Source: Methylomonas sp. (GTDB lineage: Bacteria; Pseudomonadota; Gammaproteobacteria; Methylococcales; Methylomonadaceae). From it: a DNA stretch of 9,186 bases. The number at the start of each line of letters is the position of its first letter. Within the stretch, counting starts at the first letter, position 1. Positions 1-5,635 of this stretch are shown piece after piece. The stretch lies in NCBI GenBank assembly GCA_028688235.1, contig JAQTYP010000110.1:1-9186 (forward strand), read 5' to 3'. A program made the translations under genes and the position numbers. A model generated the notes under the pieces. The model was not told the origin of the DNA and made no database searches. It saw only the letters and a program-made list of their open reading frames with translations.

Positions 1-122
1 TTTGCTACGCGCTTCTTTCAGGCTAGCCTCGCGGTTTGCACCCTTGCGTTTCGCTACGGTTGTCGTTACTACTTCCGGTCATCTCCTTTCAGATGACAAG
101 TTTTAGCCCATGCCGGGCACAC
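1..122 (-). mobile_element. Group II intron, 5' end (domain I), probably class IIC; truncated by the window edge
   Basis: Read on the minus strand, this stretch starts GTGTGCCCGGCATGGGC, which fits the GUGYG 5' boundary of group II introns. It then shows a GCCC/GGGC helix (106-109 with 115-118), a 7-bp hairpin GTCATCT/AGATGAC (78-84 with 91-97), and the landmarks GAAGTAGTAACG, ACGCAAGGGTG, CTGAAAGAAGC and GTAGCAAA in that order. From memory these match the start of domain I in bacterial introns such as the Oceanobacillus IIC intron. The splice boundary would lie between 122 and 123. The rest of the ribozyme and any reverse transcriptase/maturase gene would lie left of base 1. The IIC assignment rests on the neighbouring stem-loop at 126-152 and is an inference. 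The plus strand is also open as a reading frame across 1-93, but I take that as chance. Confidence 0.8.
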
Positions 123-125
123 TAA

Positions 126-152
126 GGCGCAATAACCAAAGGGCATTGCGCC
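126..152. repeat. Palindromic stem-loop at the intron insertion point
   Basis: GGCGCAAT (126-133) pairs perfectly with ATTGCGCC (145-152) around an 11-base loop. On the minus strand the stem is followed by TTA and then the intron 5' end. Group IIC introns are known to insert just downstream of stem-loops such as terminators or attC sites, so this palindrome is probably the target. It lacks a T-run of its own and looks more like a dispersed palindromic repeat than an intrinsic terminator. Copy number cannot be judged from one window. Confidence 0.65.
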
Positions 153-285
153 GTATTTTCAAACTGTTAAAACTCATATCAATCTCCGTCGATTCCTACC
201 CAATTTAACCAATAACACGGTCACTGACGCCATCGCCGAATCCATTATTCAAACCGTTTCCGATTTACCACTCTGAAAAAAGGTG
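153..285 (+). other. Spacer between intron target and RAYT element; possible gene remnant
   Basis: No intact gene is visible here. The plus-strand frame that closes with TGA at 274-276 is open back to a stop at 133-135 and reads like a C-terminal tail (ending TVSDLPL), but has no ATG and no ribosome binding site. It could be the 3' scrap of a gene broken by the palindrome or intron insertion, or simply chance. The last bases hold two copies of GAAAAAAGG ten bases apart (275-283 and 285-293), the second running into the left repeat of the transposase element. Confidence 0.2.
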
Positions 286-303
286 AAAAAAGGGGTCAGG
301 TTG
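286..303 (+). repeat. Left inverted repeat of the RAYT element
   Basis: AAAAAAGGGGTCAGGTTG is the inverted partner of 1062-1079, with one transition difference (A against G at base 298). It lies 54 bases upstream of the transposase start. Confidence 0.75.
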
Positions 304-357
304 CATTATTAGTGTTAGCATAAAGCCTGTTCAATTCATCTTCCCCCATAATGCATA

Positions 358-1056
358 ATGGCTCGCCTTCCCCGTCTTAACTTACCAAACATACCGCAGC
401 ACATCGTGCAACGCGGAAACAATCGCCAAGCCATCTTTTTTCACGAAGACGACTACAACGTCTATTTGGAATACCTGCGCGAAGCGTTGCTGAAGCACGG
501 CGGCAGTCTTTACGCTTTTGTGCTGATGACCAATCACGTTCACCTGATGGTATCGTGCAAGACACCGGGCGGGATTTCCGGCTTGATGCAATCGGTTGGC
601 CGCCGTTATGTGCGCTATATCAATGCAACATACCAGCGCTCGGGCACCCTGTTCGAAGGGCGCTTCAAATCCAGCTTGGTGGATAGTGAGCTTTATCTGT
701 TGACATGCATGCGTTATATCGAACTCAATCCGGTGCGAGCGGGGATGGTGGCCGATCCTGGGCAATACCCCTGGTCCAGCTTTCGCACTCATGTGGGTGA
801 AAGTGTCATGATCTGGTTGTCCGAGCCTGAGGAATATCGCCGGCTGGCAGCCACCTCCGAAGCGCGTAGACTGGCCTATCGCGACCTATTTAGTCAGCCG
901 CTGGCGACTCGCGATATTGAAGCGATACGCGGCCATCTGAACAAGGACTGCGCTCTGGGCTCAAGCCAATTTCAAGATGAAATCGAGGCCATGGTAGGCC
1001 GACGCGCTAAAATTGCACCTCTAGGGCGACCGAGAAAAACGGATTTGGGTGAATAA
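358..1056 (+). CDS. REP-associated tyrosine transposase (Y1/HUH family)
   Basis: This 232-residue protein has the layout of the Y1 transposases linked to REP palindromes, which cut and rejoin single-stranded DNA through a tyrosine. The HUH metal-binding motif is TNHVHLMV, with H60 and H62. The catalytic tyrosine should be in the helix GRRYVRYIN (Y84 or Y87). The motifs SGTLFEGRFKSS (95-106) and CMRYIELNPVRAGMV (117-131) are family signatures. The tail is basic and ends near GRPRK (223-227). Length is normal and no frame break is seen, so the gene may be intact. The ATG at 358 is used because the family pattern starts straight after it (PRLNLPNIPQHIVQRGNN). No clear Shine-Dalgarno precedes it, which fits low expression. 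The flanking inverted repeats at 286-303 and 1062-1079 are its likely substrates. Confidence 0.93.
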   Translation: MARLPRLNLPNIPQHIVQRGNNRQAIFFHEDDYNVYLEYLREALLKHGGSLYAFVLMTNHVHLMVSCKTPGGISGLMQSVGRRYVRYINATYQRSGTLFEGRFKSSLVDSELYLLTCMRYIELNPVRAGMVADPGQYPWSSFRTHVGESVMIWLSEPEEYRRLAATSEARRLAYRDLFSQPLATRDIEAIRGHLNKDCALGSSQFQDEIEAMVGRRAKIAPLGRPRKTDLGE

Positions 1057-1061
1057 AAAAT

Positions 1062-1079
1062 CAACCCGACCCCTTTTTT
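1062..1079 (-). repeat. Right inverted repeat of the RAYT element
   Basis: CAACCCGACCCCTTTTTT starts five bases after the transposase stop codon. Its reverse complement matches the left repeat at 17 of 18 positions. The closing T6 run might also weakly help to end transcription. Confidence 0.75.
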
Positions 1080-1182
1080 GGAATTTTGAATGGCGCCAGA
1101 CGAGTATGGCGCACGAATTGAACGCATTTTCTTTGCAGGCAATTTTTGAGCCGGATATTCTGTAAGCGTCAGGAGTCATCGG

Positions 1183-1302
1183 ATGACCGACACGCCACCC
1201 ATTCCAACCGAGATTCCTTATGAATTTCGCCCTTCTTCTTTTCAGCACAAACCGGACAAACATTCTCGCCTCAGCGTTGCCTGCGTTAAAATTGCGTTTT
1301 AA
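1183..1302 (+). CDS. Possible 39-residue small protein, unknown function
   Basis: An ATG at 1183 follows a good Shine-Dalgarno (AGGAG at 1171-1175, seven bases away) and opens a 39-codon frame ending in TAA at 1300-1302. The peptide is proline-rich at the start (MTDTPPIPTEIPYEF) and ends RLSVACVKIAF, with no membrane segment or motif I recognise. It lies 23 bases upstream of the solute-binding protein gene in the same direction, so it could be a leader or a short upstream gene of that operon. It could equally be the start of a decayed gene or a chance frame. Codon use does not decide the matter over so short a length. Confidence 0.3.
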   Translation: MTDTPPIPTEIPYEFRPSSFQHKPDKHSRLSVACVKIAF

Positions 1303-1328
1303 ACCACGACTATCGGCAAGGTTTTATG

Positions 1329-2294
1329 ATGAACAAAAATATTTTGTGGCTATTGGCTTTCGCGCTATTTTCCAAATTTGCCGTGGCCCTTGACGCCACG
1401 CATATACGCCTCGGCGTGCTGGCTTCCGGAACATTGGCCTGGGAACTGGCGGCGATGAAGAATGAAGGCTTATTGGATGATGCCAATTTTAAATTGGATA
1501 CCGTCGCGCTCGCCAATCAGCAAGCCGGCAAAGTGGCGCTTCAAGCAGGCAGCGTCGACATCATCGTTTCCGACTGGATATGGCTATCGTCCATGCGTGC
1601 CGAAGGCGGCGATTACAGTTTTTACCCTTATTCCGCCAACGCCGGCAGCCTCGTTGTACCCGCCAATAGCGACATCAACACCCTGACCGACCTTAAAGGC
1701 AAAAAATTAGGCATTGCCGGCGGCGAGTTGGACAAAAATTGGGCCTTATTACAATCCTTGGCGCAAAGTCAGCAGATGGATTTGAACCAATCGGTAGAAA
1801 AAGTCTACGGCGCTGCGCCGCTGCTGAATCAGCAATTGCTAGGCGGACGGATAGACGCATTGTTGACCTATTGGCACTTTGCGGCCCGACTGGAGGCTCA
1901 GGGCTATAAGCAGTTGATGAGCGGCGAAGACATCACCCGCGCACTCGGCGTAACAGAAACGGTGCCCAGCCTGGGCTATGTGTTCAAGCAAAGCTGGGCC
2001 GAACGGCATAAAGACGCGTTGCAACAGTTTTTGAAGATTGCCAGAACAGCCAAGGATAATCTTTGCGACTCGGATTCAGCCTGGCAAAAGGTCGCCGGCT
2101 TGACCGAAACCGACGATCCTGCCACGCAAAAGCAAATCAGGGCCAGGTATTGTGAAGGCCGTATCGCCTCCTGGGGAGCAGCCGAGAAAAATGCCGCCGC
2201 AAGAATTTACCAGTTGTTGCGGCAAACCGGCGGCGGCAAATTGACGGGCAAAGCCGAGACATTGCAAGCCGAACTATTCTGGCCGGCGAATTGA
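1329..2294 (+). CDS. Periplasmic solute-binding protein of an ABC importer (nitrate/sulfonate/taurine class)
   Basis: This secreted protein of about 320 residues should capture a small solute in the periplasm and deliver it to the permease encoded just downstream. It starts with a signal peptide (MNKN, then a hydrophobic stretch, then AVA before LDATHI). The mature part begins HIRLGVLASGTLAWELA, like SsuA/TauA/NMT1-type proteins, and carries the typical hinge phrase LTDLKGKKLGIAGG near residue 120. Two cysteines in the C-terminal part (246 and 275) could form a disulfide. Two ATGs stand in tandem (1326 and 1329); the second has the better distance, seven bases, from AAGG at 1318-1321. The stop overlaps the permease start as TGATG. 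The ligand is not evident: sulfonate, nitrate, pyrimidine and other ligands all occur in this class. Confidence 0.85.
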   Translation: MNKNILWLLAFALFSKFAVALDATHIRLGVLASGTLAWELAAMKNEGLLDDANFKLDTVALANQQAGKVALQAGSVDIIVSDWIWLSSMRAEGGDYSFYPYSANAGSLVVPANSDINTLTDLKGKKLGIAGGELDKNWALLQSLAQSQQMDLNQSVEKVYGAAPLLNQQLLGGRIDALLTYWHFAARLEAQGYKQLMSGEDITRALGVTETVPSLGYVFKQSWAERHKDALQQFLKIARTAKDNLCDSDSAWQKVAGLTETDDPATQKQIRARYCEGRIASWGAAEKNAAARIYQLLRQTGGGKLTGKAETLQAELFWPAN

Positions 2295-3052
2295 TGCGCT
2301 TGTCTTGCTCCGCGCGCAACAAGCTGTTGGCGCTATCGTCCAGCCTGCTGCTGCTGGCAATGTGGCAACTATTAGCCCTAGCTTTGCATAGTCCGACCCT
2401 GCCGACGCCAGCCAAAGTCGGCCATAGTTTCTGGCAGGCAACCGTTTCCGGAGAATTGCCTTACCACTTGGGCGCGACGCTGCTGCGCCTTTTGGCAAGC
2501 TTCGGAATCGCGATGCTGCTGGGTTGCGCGATAGGCATTTTGTTGGGAAAAAATCAAACGTTGAATGCTTTTTTCGACAACTGGCTGGTGATGTTTCTCA
2601 ACATCCCGGCCTTGGTCACCATCATTCTTTGTTACATTTGGTTCGGGCTGGAGGAATCGTCGGCGATTCTGGCCGTGGTGATCAACAAATTACCCAATGT
2701 CATCGTCACGATACGGGAAGGCGCCCGATCGCTGGACAAGGATTTGCTGGAAATGGCGCAAAGTTACCGTTTCGGCAAGCGCAAAACCTTTGTGCATGTG
2801 ATATGGCCGCAACTGCATCCTTTCGTGATGGCCGCCACCCGCTCGGGACTGGCGTTAATCTGGAAAATCATTTTGGTCGTGGAATTATTGGGTCGCAGTA
2901 ACGGCATGGGCTATCAGTTGCACATCTTTTTTCAGCTGTTCGACGTCGCCGGCCTGCTGGCCTATAGTTTCGCCTTTATCGCCATCATCCAATTGATAGA
3001 GCTGACGATACTCAAGCCCATGGACAGAAAAATCCAAAGGTGGCGGCGATGA
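2294..3052 (+). CDS. ABC transporter inner-membrane permease (SsuC/TauC-like)
   Basis: This 252-residue membrane protein of the BPD_transp_1 family forms the channel of the importer. Hydrophobic segments run at about 11-31, 62-85, 97-118, 124-140, 180-200 and 217-240. The cytoplasmic EAA loop that docks on the ATPase is REGARSLDKDLLEMAQSYRF, continuing through GKRKTFVHVIWPQ (141-173). The end is basic (DRKIQRWRR). The frame could also open one codon earlier at a TTG, but the ATG at 2294, sharing one base with the preceding TGA, is the natural coupled start. The stop overlaps the ATPase start codon. Together with its neighbours it forms a complete binding protein–permease–ATPase set; as usual for this class a homodimeric permease is expected. 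Confidence 0.9.
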   Translation: MRLSCSARNKLLALSSSLLLLAMWQLLALALHSPTLPTPAKVGHSFWQATVSGELPYHLGATLLRLLASFGIAMLLGCAIGILLGKNQTLNAFFDNWLVMFLNIPALVTIILCYIWFGLEESSAILAVVINKLPNVIVTIREGARSLDKDLLEMAQSYRFGKRKTFVHVIWPQLHPFVMAATRSGLALIWKIILVVELLGRSNGMGYQLHIFFQLFDVAGLLAYSFAFIAIIQLIELTILKPMDRKIQRWRR

Positions 3053-3792
3053 GCGATATCCGCATCAGCATAGCCAATAAGGTTTATGGCTCCACGCAAC
3101 AAGACGACCAGTTCCACCATGCGATAGCGGAGCTGAACTTCACGGTCCATCCGGATCAGTTCGTTTGCCTGGTAGGCCCTTCCGGCTGCGGAAAGACTAC
3201 GCTGTTGAACATGATCGCCGGCTTGGACAGCCATTACGAGGGGCAGATCGACGTAGGCCGTAGCGGCATCATACCCAGCATAGGCTACGTGTTTCAAAAT
3301 CCAAGGTTATTACCGTGGCACAGCGTCAGGCAGAATATCGAACTGGTTTTTGCCGGCCAACCCAAGACGGAATTGATCGACGGCTTGCTGGACAGCATGC
3401 AATTACGCGATGTCGAGCATCAATATCCCGAACGCCTGTCTTTGGGCATGCAAAGGCGGGTCTCGATCATACGAGCCTTTGCCGTCGAAGCGGATATCTT
3501 GCTGATGGACGAACCCTTCGTGTCGCTGGATGCGCCGACGGCCCGCCAGGTCAGAAGCCTGCTGTATTCCTTGTGGCAACAGCGGCCGCATACCGTGCTG
3601 TTCGTTACCCATGACTTGCGGGAAGCCATAGCGCTGGCCGACCGCCTGATATTCCTGTCGCCGTCGCCGATGCGCATAGTCAGCGATATTGGCGTCGACA
3701 TCGCACGCGACCAGCGTCATGACGAAAGCCGGATAGAATATTTCCGCGAGCAATTATTGCGGCATCACCCGGAAATCGACGGACTGTTATAA
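3049..3792 (+). CDS. ABC transporter ATP-binding protein (SsuB/TauB-like) with a variant signature motif
   Basis: This 247-residue nucleotide-binding subunit drives the importer. Visible motifs, in order: Walker A GPSGCGKTT (43-51), Q-loop FQNPRLLPW (Q83), signature LSLGM (130-134), Walker B ILLMDEP (150-156), D-loop SLDAP (159-163) and H-loop T187-H188. The signature normally reads LSGGM or LSGGQ; here the first glycine is leucine while the second is kept. The frame is open from a GTG at 3040, but the ATG at 3049 is preferred. It overlaps the permease stop as ATGA and sits eight bases after AAAGG (3036-3040). The protein ends one base short of the yigZ start codon, so all four genes are probably one transcript. 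Confidence 0.93.
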   Translation: MSDIRISIANKVYGSTQQDDQFHHAIAELNFTVHPDQFVCLVGPSGCGKTTLLNMIAGLDSHYEGQIDVGRSGIIPSIGYVFQNPRLLPWHSVRQNIELVFAGQPKTELIDGLLDSMQLRDVEHQYPERLSLGMQRRVSIIRAFAVEADILLMDEPFVSLDAPTARQVRSLLYSLWQQRPHTVLFVTHDLREAIALADRLIFLSPSPMRIVSDIGVDIARDQRHDESRIEYFREQLLRHHPEIDGLL

Positions 3793-3793
3793 G

Positions 3794-4354
3794 GTGAAAA
3801 TCGTCGTCAAAGCCTGTGAATGCGAGGAAATCATCAAGAAATCGCGTTTTATCGGCATCATCAGCCCCTGTCGAACGGAACGCGACGCGATGTCACTGTT
3901 GAAATCCCTACACGAGCAATATCCCGGTGCGAGTCATATCGTCTACGCCTACCGCATACAATCGCCGAACGGCCTGATCTGCCGATTCCACGACGCGGGA
4001 GAGCCCAGCGGCACGGCAGGCAAGCCCGTCTTTCAACATCTGGAAGGCAAACAACTGATTAATCTGATGCTAGCCGTGATCCGCTATTACGGCGGCATCA
4101 AACTCGGTGCCGGTGGCTTGACGCGCGCTTACGGCAATGTCGCCAAACAAGCCATAGAACGGGCTGAAATCGTCGATTTCATCGAGATGGCGACGCTAAC
4201 ATTGACTTTGGATTACAAGCAATTGCAGATGTTGGAATATCAACTGAAAAAACTGGACGGAGAGATACTTCAGCAAGATTTTGCAGAACAAGTGATATCG
4301 AAAATCAGGCTTCCACAAAAAAATCTGGACACCCTGCTAGTTCAGTTTCAATAA
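3794..4354 (+). CDS. yigZ: YigZ/IMPACT family protein
   Basis: This 186-residue protein has the N-terminal UPF0029 (IMPACT) domain, shown by IIKKSRFIGIISPC (13-26), FHDAGEPSGTAGKPV (65-79) and VIRYYGGIKLGAGGLTRAY (95-113). A short ferredoxin-like DUF1949-type C-terminal part follows (about 135-186). YigZ proteins are widespread, cytosolic and poorly understood; the eukaryotic homologue IMPACT regulates Gcn2. The start is a GTG at 3794, one base after the ATPase stop. No ATG lies early enough to keep the conserved KKSRF region, so the GTG looks right, and translation is probably coupled to the ATPase gene. It is slightly shorter than E. coli YigZ (about 204 residues). There is no evident functional link with the transporter. 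Confidence 0.92.
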   Translation: MKIVVKACECEEIIKKSRFIGIISPCRTERDAMSLLKSLHEQYPGASHIVYAYRIQSPNGLICRFHDAGEPSGTAGKPVFQHLEGKQLINLMLAVIRYYGGIKLGAGGLTRAYGNVAKQAIERAEIVDFIEMATLTLTLDYKQLQMLEYQLKKLDGEILQQDFAEQVISKIRLPQKNLDTLLVQFQ

Positions 4355-4368
4355 AGCTAAAAGTTCCC

Positions 4369-4409
4369 AAGCCAGCCGCATAGGAAAAATGACGAATAGG
4401 CAGGCTTTT
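4369..4409 (+). terminator. Weak terminator-like hairpin after yigZ
   Basis: AAGCCAGCC (4369-4377) can pair with GGCAGGCTT (4399-4407), with one A·A mismatch and a 21-base loop, followed by a short T4 run. The long loop and short T-run make this a weak candidate for the end of the transporter–yigZ transcript. Confidence 0.3.
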
Positions 4410-4420
4410 ACTAGGCGAAT

Positions 4421-4438
4421 ATGACAGTTTTATGACTC
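4421..4438 (-). promoter_or_regulatory. Pho-box-like direct repeat (possible PhoB site)
   Basis: On the minus strand this reads GAGTCATAAAACTGTCAT. It agrees with the E. coli PhoB consensus CTGTCATA(A/T)A(T/A)CTGTCA(C/T) at 16 of 18 positions, missing only the first two. The two heptamers are separated by AAAA, giving the proper 11-base period. The orientation is opposite to the downstream microprotein gene, which is unusual for a PhoB-activated promoter. A TACAAT at 4456-4461 could be a -10 element for this site. CTCATTA also occurs twice, ten bases apart, at 4436-4442 and 4446-4452. Confidence 0.35.
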
Positions 4439-4480
4439 ATTATTTCTCATTAAGATACAATTAAAACACCGCACACGCCA

Positions 4481-4508
4481 TTGTAAATAAAAAAATAAAC
4501 GTTATAGT
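4481..4508 (+). promoter_or_regulatory. Sigma-70-like promoter of the microprotein gene
   Basis: TTGTAA (4481-4486) and TATAGT (4503-4508) are separated by 16 bases and lie in an A+T-rich stretch. The leader would begin near 4515. AGTCG (4511-4515) can pair with CGACT (4528-4532) close to its start, upstream of the AGGAG ribosome binding site. Confidence 0.5.
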
Positions 4509-4554
4509 GAAGTCGTCTTCATTGAATCGACTGTCATCAGTCTAGGAGCTTCAA

Positions 4555-4716
4555 ATGAACAAATCCAGCAATCTTTATAGAGACATCCTGACCGGCGTAT
4601 TCTTTACCATAGGCGTATTCGGATTCATGTCCGGCGAGTTCATTCTGTCCACCCTGTTATTCGGTGCCGCCACCATTTCGAGCAATCTCGATTTCGACGG
4701 CTCACTTAAAGCTTAG
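4555..4716 (+). CDS. 53-residue membrane microprotein, unknown function
   Basis: An ATG at 4555 follows an excellent Shine-Dalgarno (AGGAG at 4544-4548, six bases away). It encodes 53 residues and stops with TAG at 4714-4716. After a polar start (MNKSSNLYRD), residues 11-42 are strongly hydrophobic (Ile, Leu, Phe, Gly, Ala) apart from a central SGEF at 26-29. That suggests one long or two short membrane helices forming a hairpin; the tail is acidic and polar (NLDFDGSLKA). I do not recognise the family. The gene has its own promoter candidate upstream and a strong terminator at 4847-4878, so it looks like an independent unit and not noise. It could be a small inner-membrane regulator or stress protein; toxin-like function is less likely as no antitoxin is visible. 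Confidence 0.7.
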   Translation: MNKSSNLYRDILTGVFFTIGVFGFMSGEFILSTLLFGAATISSNLDFDGSLKA

Positions 4717-4846
4717 GATGCCGGCGAGAACAAGTTCCCGATAGGGCGATTTAAAGCCACCCTATCATGAATTTATTTCCAAGCGTATCCTGAAAATGTT
4801 TTTCTCTCGCAGTCCTTTGACAGCCGGCAAGCGCTGTTAACTTTAT
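4717..4846 (+). other. Structured spacer between microprotein gene and terminator
   Basis: This 130-base stretch has no ORF longer than 14 codons. It contains GATAGGG/CCCTATC (4740-4746 with 4760-4766, 13-base loop) and ACAGC/GCTGT (4820-4824 with 4833-4837), followed directly by the terminator stem. It may be a long structured 3' untranslated region of the microprotein mRNA, or the body of a small RNA processed from it. No convincing separate promoter was found inside it. Confidence 0.35.
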
Positions 4847-4878
4847 GCCCCCCAGGAGCATCCTGGGGGGCTTTTTTT
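4847..4878 (+). terminator. Strong intrinsic terminator
   Basis: GCCCCCCAGGA (4847-4857) pairs perfectly over 11 bp with TCCTGGGGGGC (4861-4871) around a GCA loop, followed by T7 (4872-4878). The T-run exists only in the rightward direction, so it ends rightward transcripts such as the microprotein mRNA. It also shields the moaE gene from antisense reading. On the minus strand the stem lacks a T-run but could still protect the moaDE 3' end. Confidence 0.93.
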
Positions 4879-4890
4879 GCGCCTATTCCG

Positions 4891-5352
4891 TCAATACCCT
4901 GACACGGGCCGATAACCATCGCTATTTTTCTCGACCCAGCGCTGGAGCCCGGAAACCAAGGTTTCTTTCTTCCAAAACGGCGCCCGGCTTTTCAAGTTTT
5001 CCATGATGAACCGACTGGCATCGAATGCGTCTCCGCGCTGAGCCGACCATACGGCCACTAACACCAAGACGTCGTCCGGGAAAACTTCACCGACTCGGTG
5101 AACGACCAGACAATCCAAAATCCGCCACTGATGTTTAGCCTCTTCGACTATACGCTGCAGCTGTCTCTCGGTCATGCCGGGATAATGCTCCAGATACATA
5201 CTTAGTACGCCATCGTTCTGATTGAAATCGCGCATCGTGCCGACGAAAACGCCCGTTGCGCCATATTTCCCAACCAATTGTCGTTGACCGGCTTGATGAT
5301 CCTGTATGGCCTGCCACGGATTGAAATCTTGTTCGCTTAGTCTGATCTCCAT
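4891..5352 (-). CDS. moaE: Molybdopterin synthase catalytic subunit MoaE
   Basis: MoaE pairs with MoaD to insert two sulfurs into cyclic pyranopterin monophosphate, giving molybdopterin. The 153-residue product shows GTMRDFN (38-44, with R41), MYLEHYPGM (52-60), HRVGEVFPDDVLVLVAV (85-101), and the active-site stretch ENLKSRAPFWKKE with lysines 121 and 128. These match E. coli K119 and K126 in spacing. Length is normal for the family. The start lies one base after the moaD stop, so translation is coupled and the two subunits are made together. The gene ends 12 bases from the T-run of the opposing terminator. Confidence 0.97.
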   Translation of the reverse strand: MEIRLSEQDFNPWQAIQDHQAGQRQLVGKYGATGVFVGTMRDFNQNDGVLSMYLEHYPGMTERQLQRIVEEAKHQWRILDCLVVHRVGEVFPDDVLVLVAVWSAQRGDAFDASRFIMENLKSRAPFWKKETLVSGLQRWVEKNSDGYRPVSGY

Positions 5353-5353
5353 T

Positions 5354-5587
5354 TCAGCCCCCGGTCACAGGCGGAAAAAACGCCAATTCGCCGCCATCCT
5401 CCACCAGACTGTCGAGCTCGACATATTCCATGTTCACGGCAGCCAACACGGACTCGGGCATAGCCAGTTCCGGATTGAGTTGCCGCCATATCTGCCGGAC
5501 TGACATGGGCGCGCCAACCGACAATTCATCCTCGCTACGTCCTATGCGCTCTTTTAAACTGGCGAAATAACGGACTTTAATCGACAT
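5354..5587 (-). CDS. moaD: Molybdopterin synthase sulfur carrier subunit MoaD
   Basis: This 77-residue ubiquitin-fold protein carries the sulfur used by MoaE. It begins MSIKVRYFASLKERIG, contains the conserved ELAFFPPVTGG end, and finishes in the required Gly-Gly, which MoeB adenylates and which then becomes a thiocarboxylate. The ATG at 5587 is chosen. The frame opens seven codons earlier at a TTG (5608), but that would add residues (MYFGCIT) outside the usual family start. The gene is followed after one base by moaE and is divergent from moaC, with which it shares a very short control region. Confidence 0.95.
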   Translation of the reverse strand: MSIKVRYFASLKERIGRSEDELSVGAPMSVRQIWRQLNPELAMPESVLAAVNMEYVELDSLVEDGGELAFFPPVTGG

Positions 5588-5609
5588 GGTGATGCACCCG
5601 AAATACAAT
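5581..5609 (+). promoter_or_regulatory. Candidate moaC promoter overlapping the moaD start
   Basis: TCGACA (5581-5586) and TACAAT (5604-5609) are separated by exactly 17 bases, each element matching the sigma-70 consensus at five of six positions. Transcription would start near 5616. The -35 element covers the moaD start codon, so binding here must interact with the opposite moaDE promoter. Confidence 0.5.
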
Positions 5610-5631
5610 GAAAGTTTTTTAAGATGGTCAA
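5602..5631 (-). promoter_or_regulatory. Candidate moaDE promoter overlapping the moaC 5' end
   Basis: On the minus strand TTGACC (5631-5626) and TGTATT (5607-5602) are separated by 18 bases. The -35 matches five of six and the -10 four of six consensus bases. Its -10 overlaps the moaC -10 on the other strand. The resulting leader would be under ten bases, which is short, so this is weaker than the moaC candidate. Confidence 0.3.
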
Positions 5632-5635
5632 AGTC

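Larger units (their letters stand above)
286..1079 (+). mobile_element. RAYT-type single-gene element bounded by inverted repeats
   Basis: The transposase gene at 358-1056 is framed by AAAAAAGGGGTCAGGTTG at 286-303 and CAACCCGACCCCTTTTTT at 1062-1079. These are inverted copies that match at 17 of 18 positions. Similar GGGGTCRGGTTG sequences are, as I recall, common next to Y1 transposase genes of this family. No target-site duplication is visible outside the repeats, as expected for HUH single-strand transposition. The real element ends may extend slightly past the repeats. Confidence 0.65.

Noticed and set aside
126..152. Stem-loop as an intrinsic terminator
   Set aside because: There is no T-run on either side; it fits better as a palindromic repeat and intron target.
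382..792. 136-codon minus-strand frame inside the transposase gene
   Set aside because: It is the antisense shadow of a clear Y1 transposase with intact HUH motif; its sequence shows no family pattern.
1080..1328. TPP or other riboswitch upstream of the ABC importer (as for thiamine precursor transporters)
   Set aside because: The conserved TPP box sequences were not seen, so this gives no support for a thiamine-related ligand.
3403..3753. 116-codon minus-strand frame antisense to the ABC ATPase gene
   Set aside because: Shadow of the ATPase; all ATPase motifs are on the plus strand and the antisense product shows nothing recognisable.
1329..3792. Molybdate uptake system, because Moco genes lie nearby
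   Set aside because: The binding protein and ATPase resemble the nitrate/sulfonate/taurine class, not ModA/ModC, and a separate transcription unit with a strong terminator lies between them and the moa genes.
4817..4846. Perfect TTGACA as the -35 of a promoter for a small RNA before the terminator
   Set aside because: No acceptable -10 element lies 16-18 bases downstream, and the transcript would run straight into the terminator stem.
5588..5635. Moco riboswitch upstream of moaC
   Set aside because: The intergenic space is under 50 bases, too short for the known Moco riboswitch fold.
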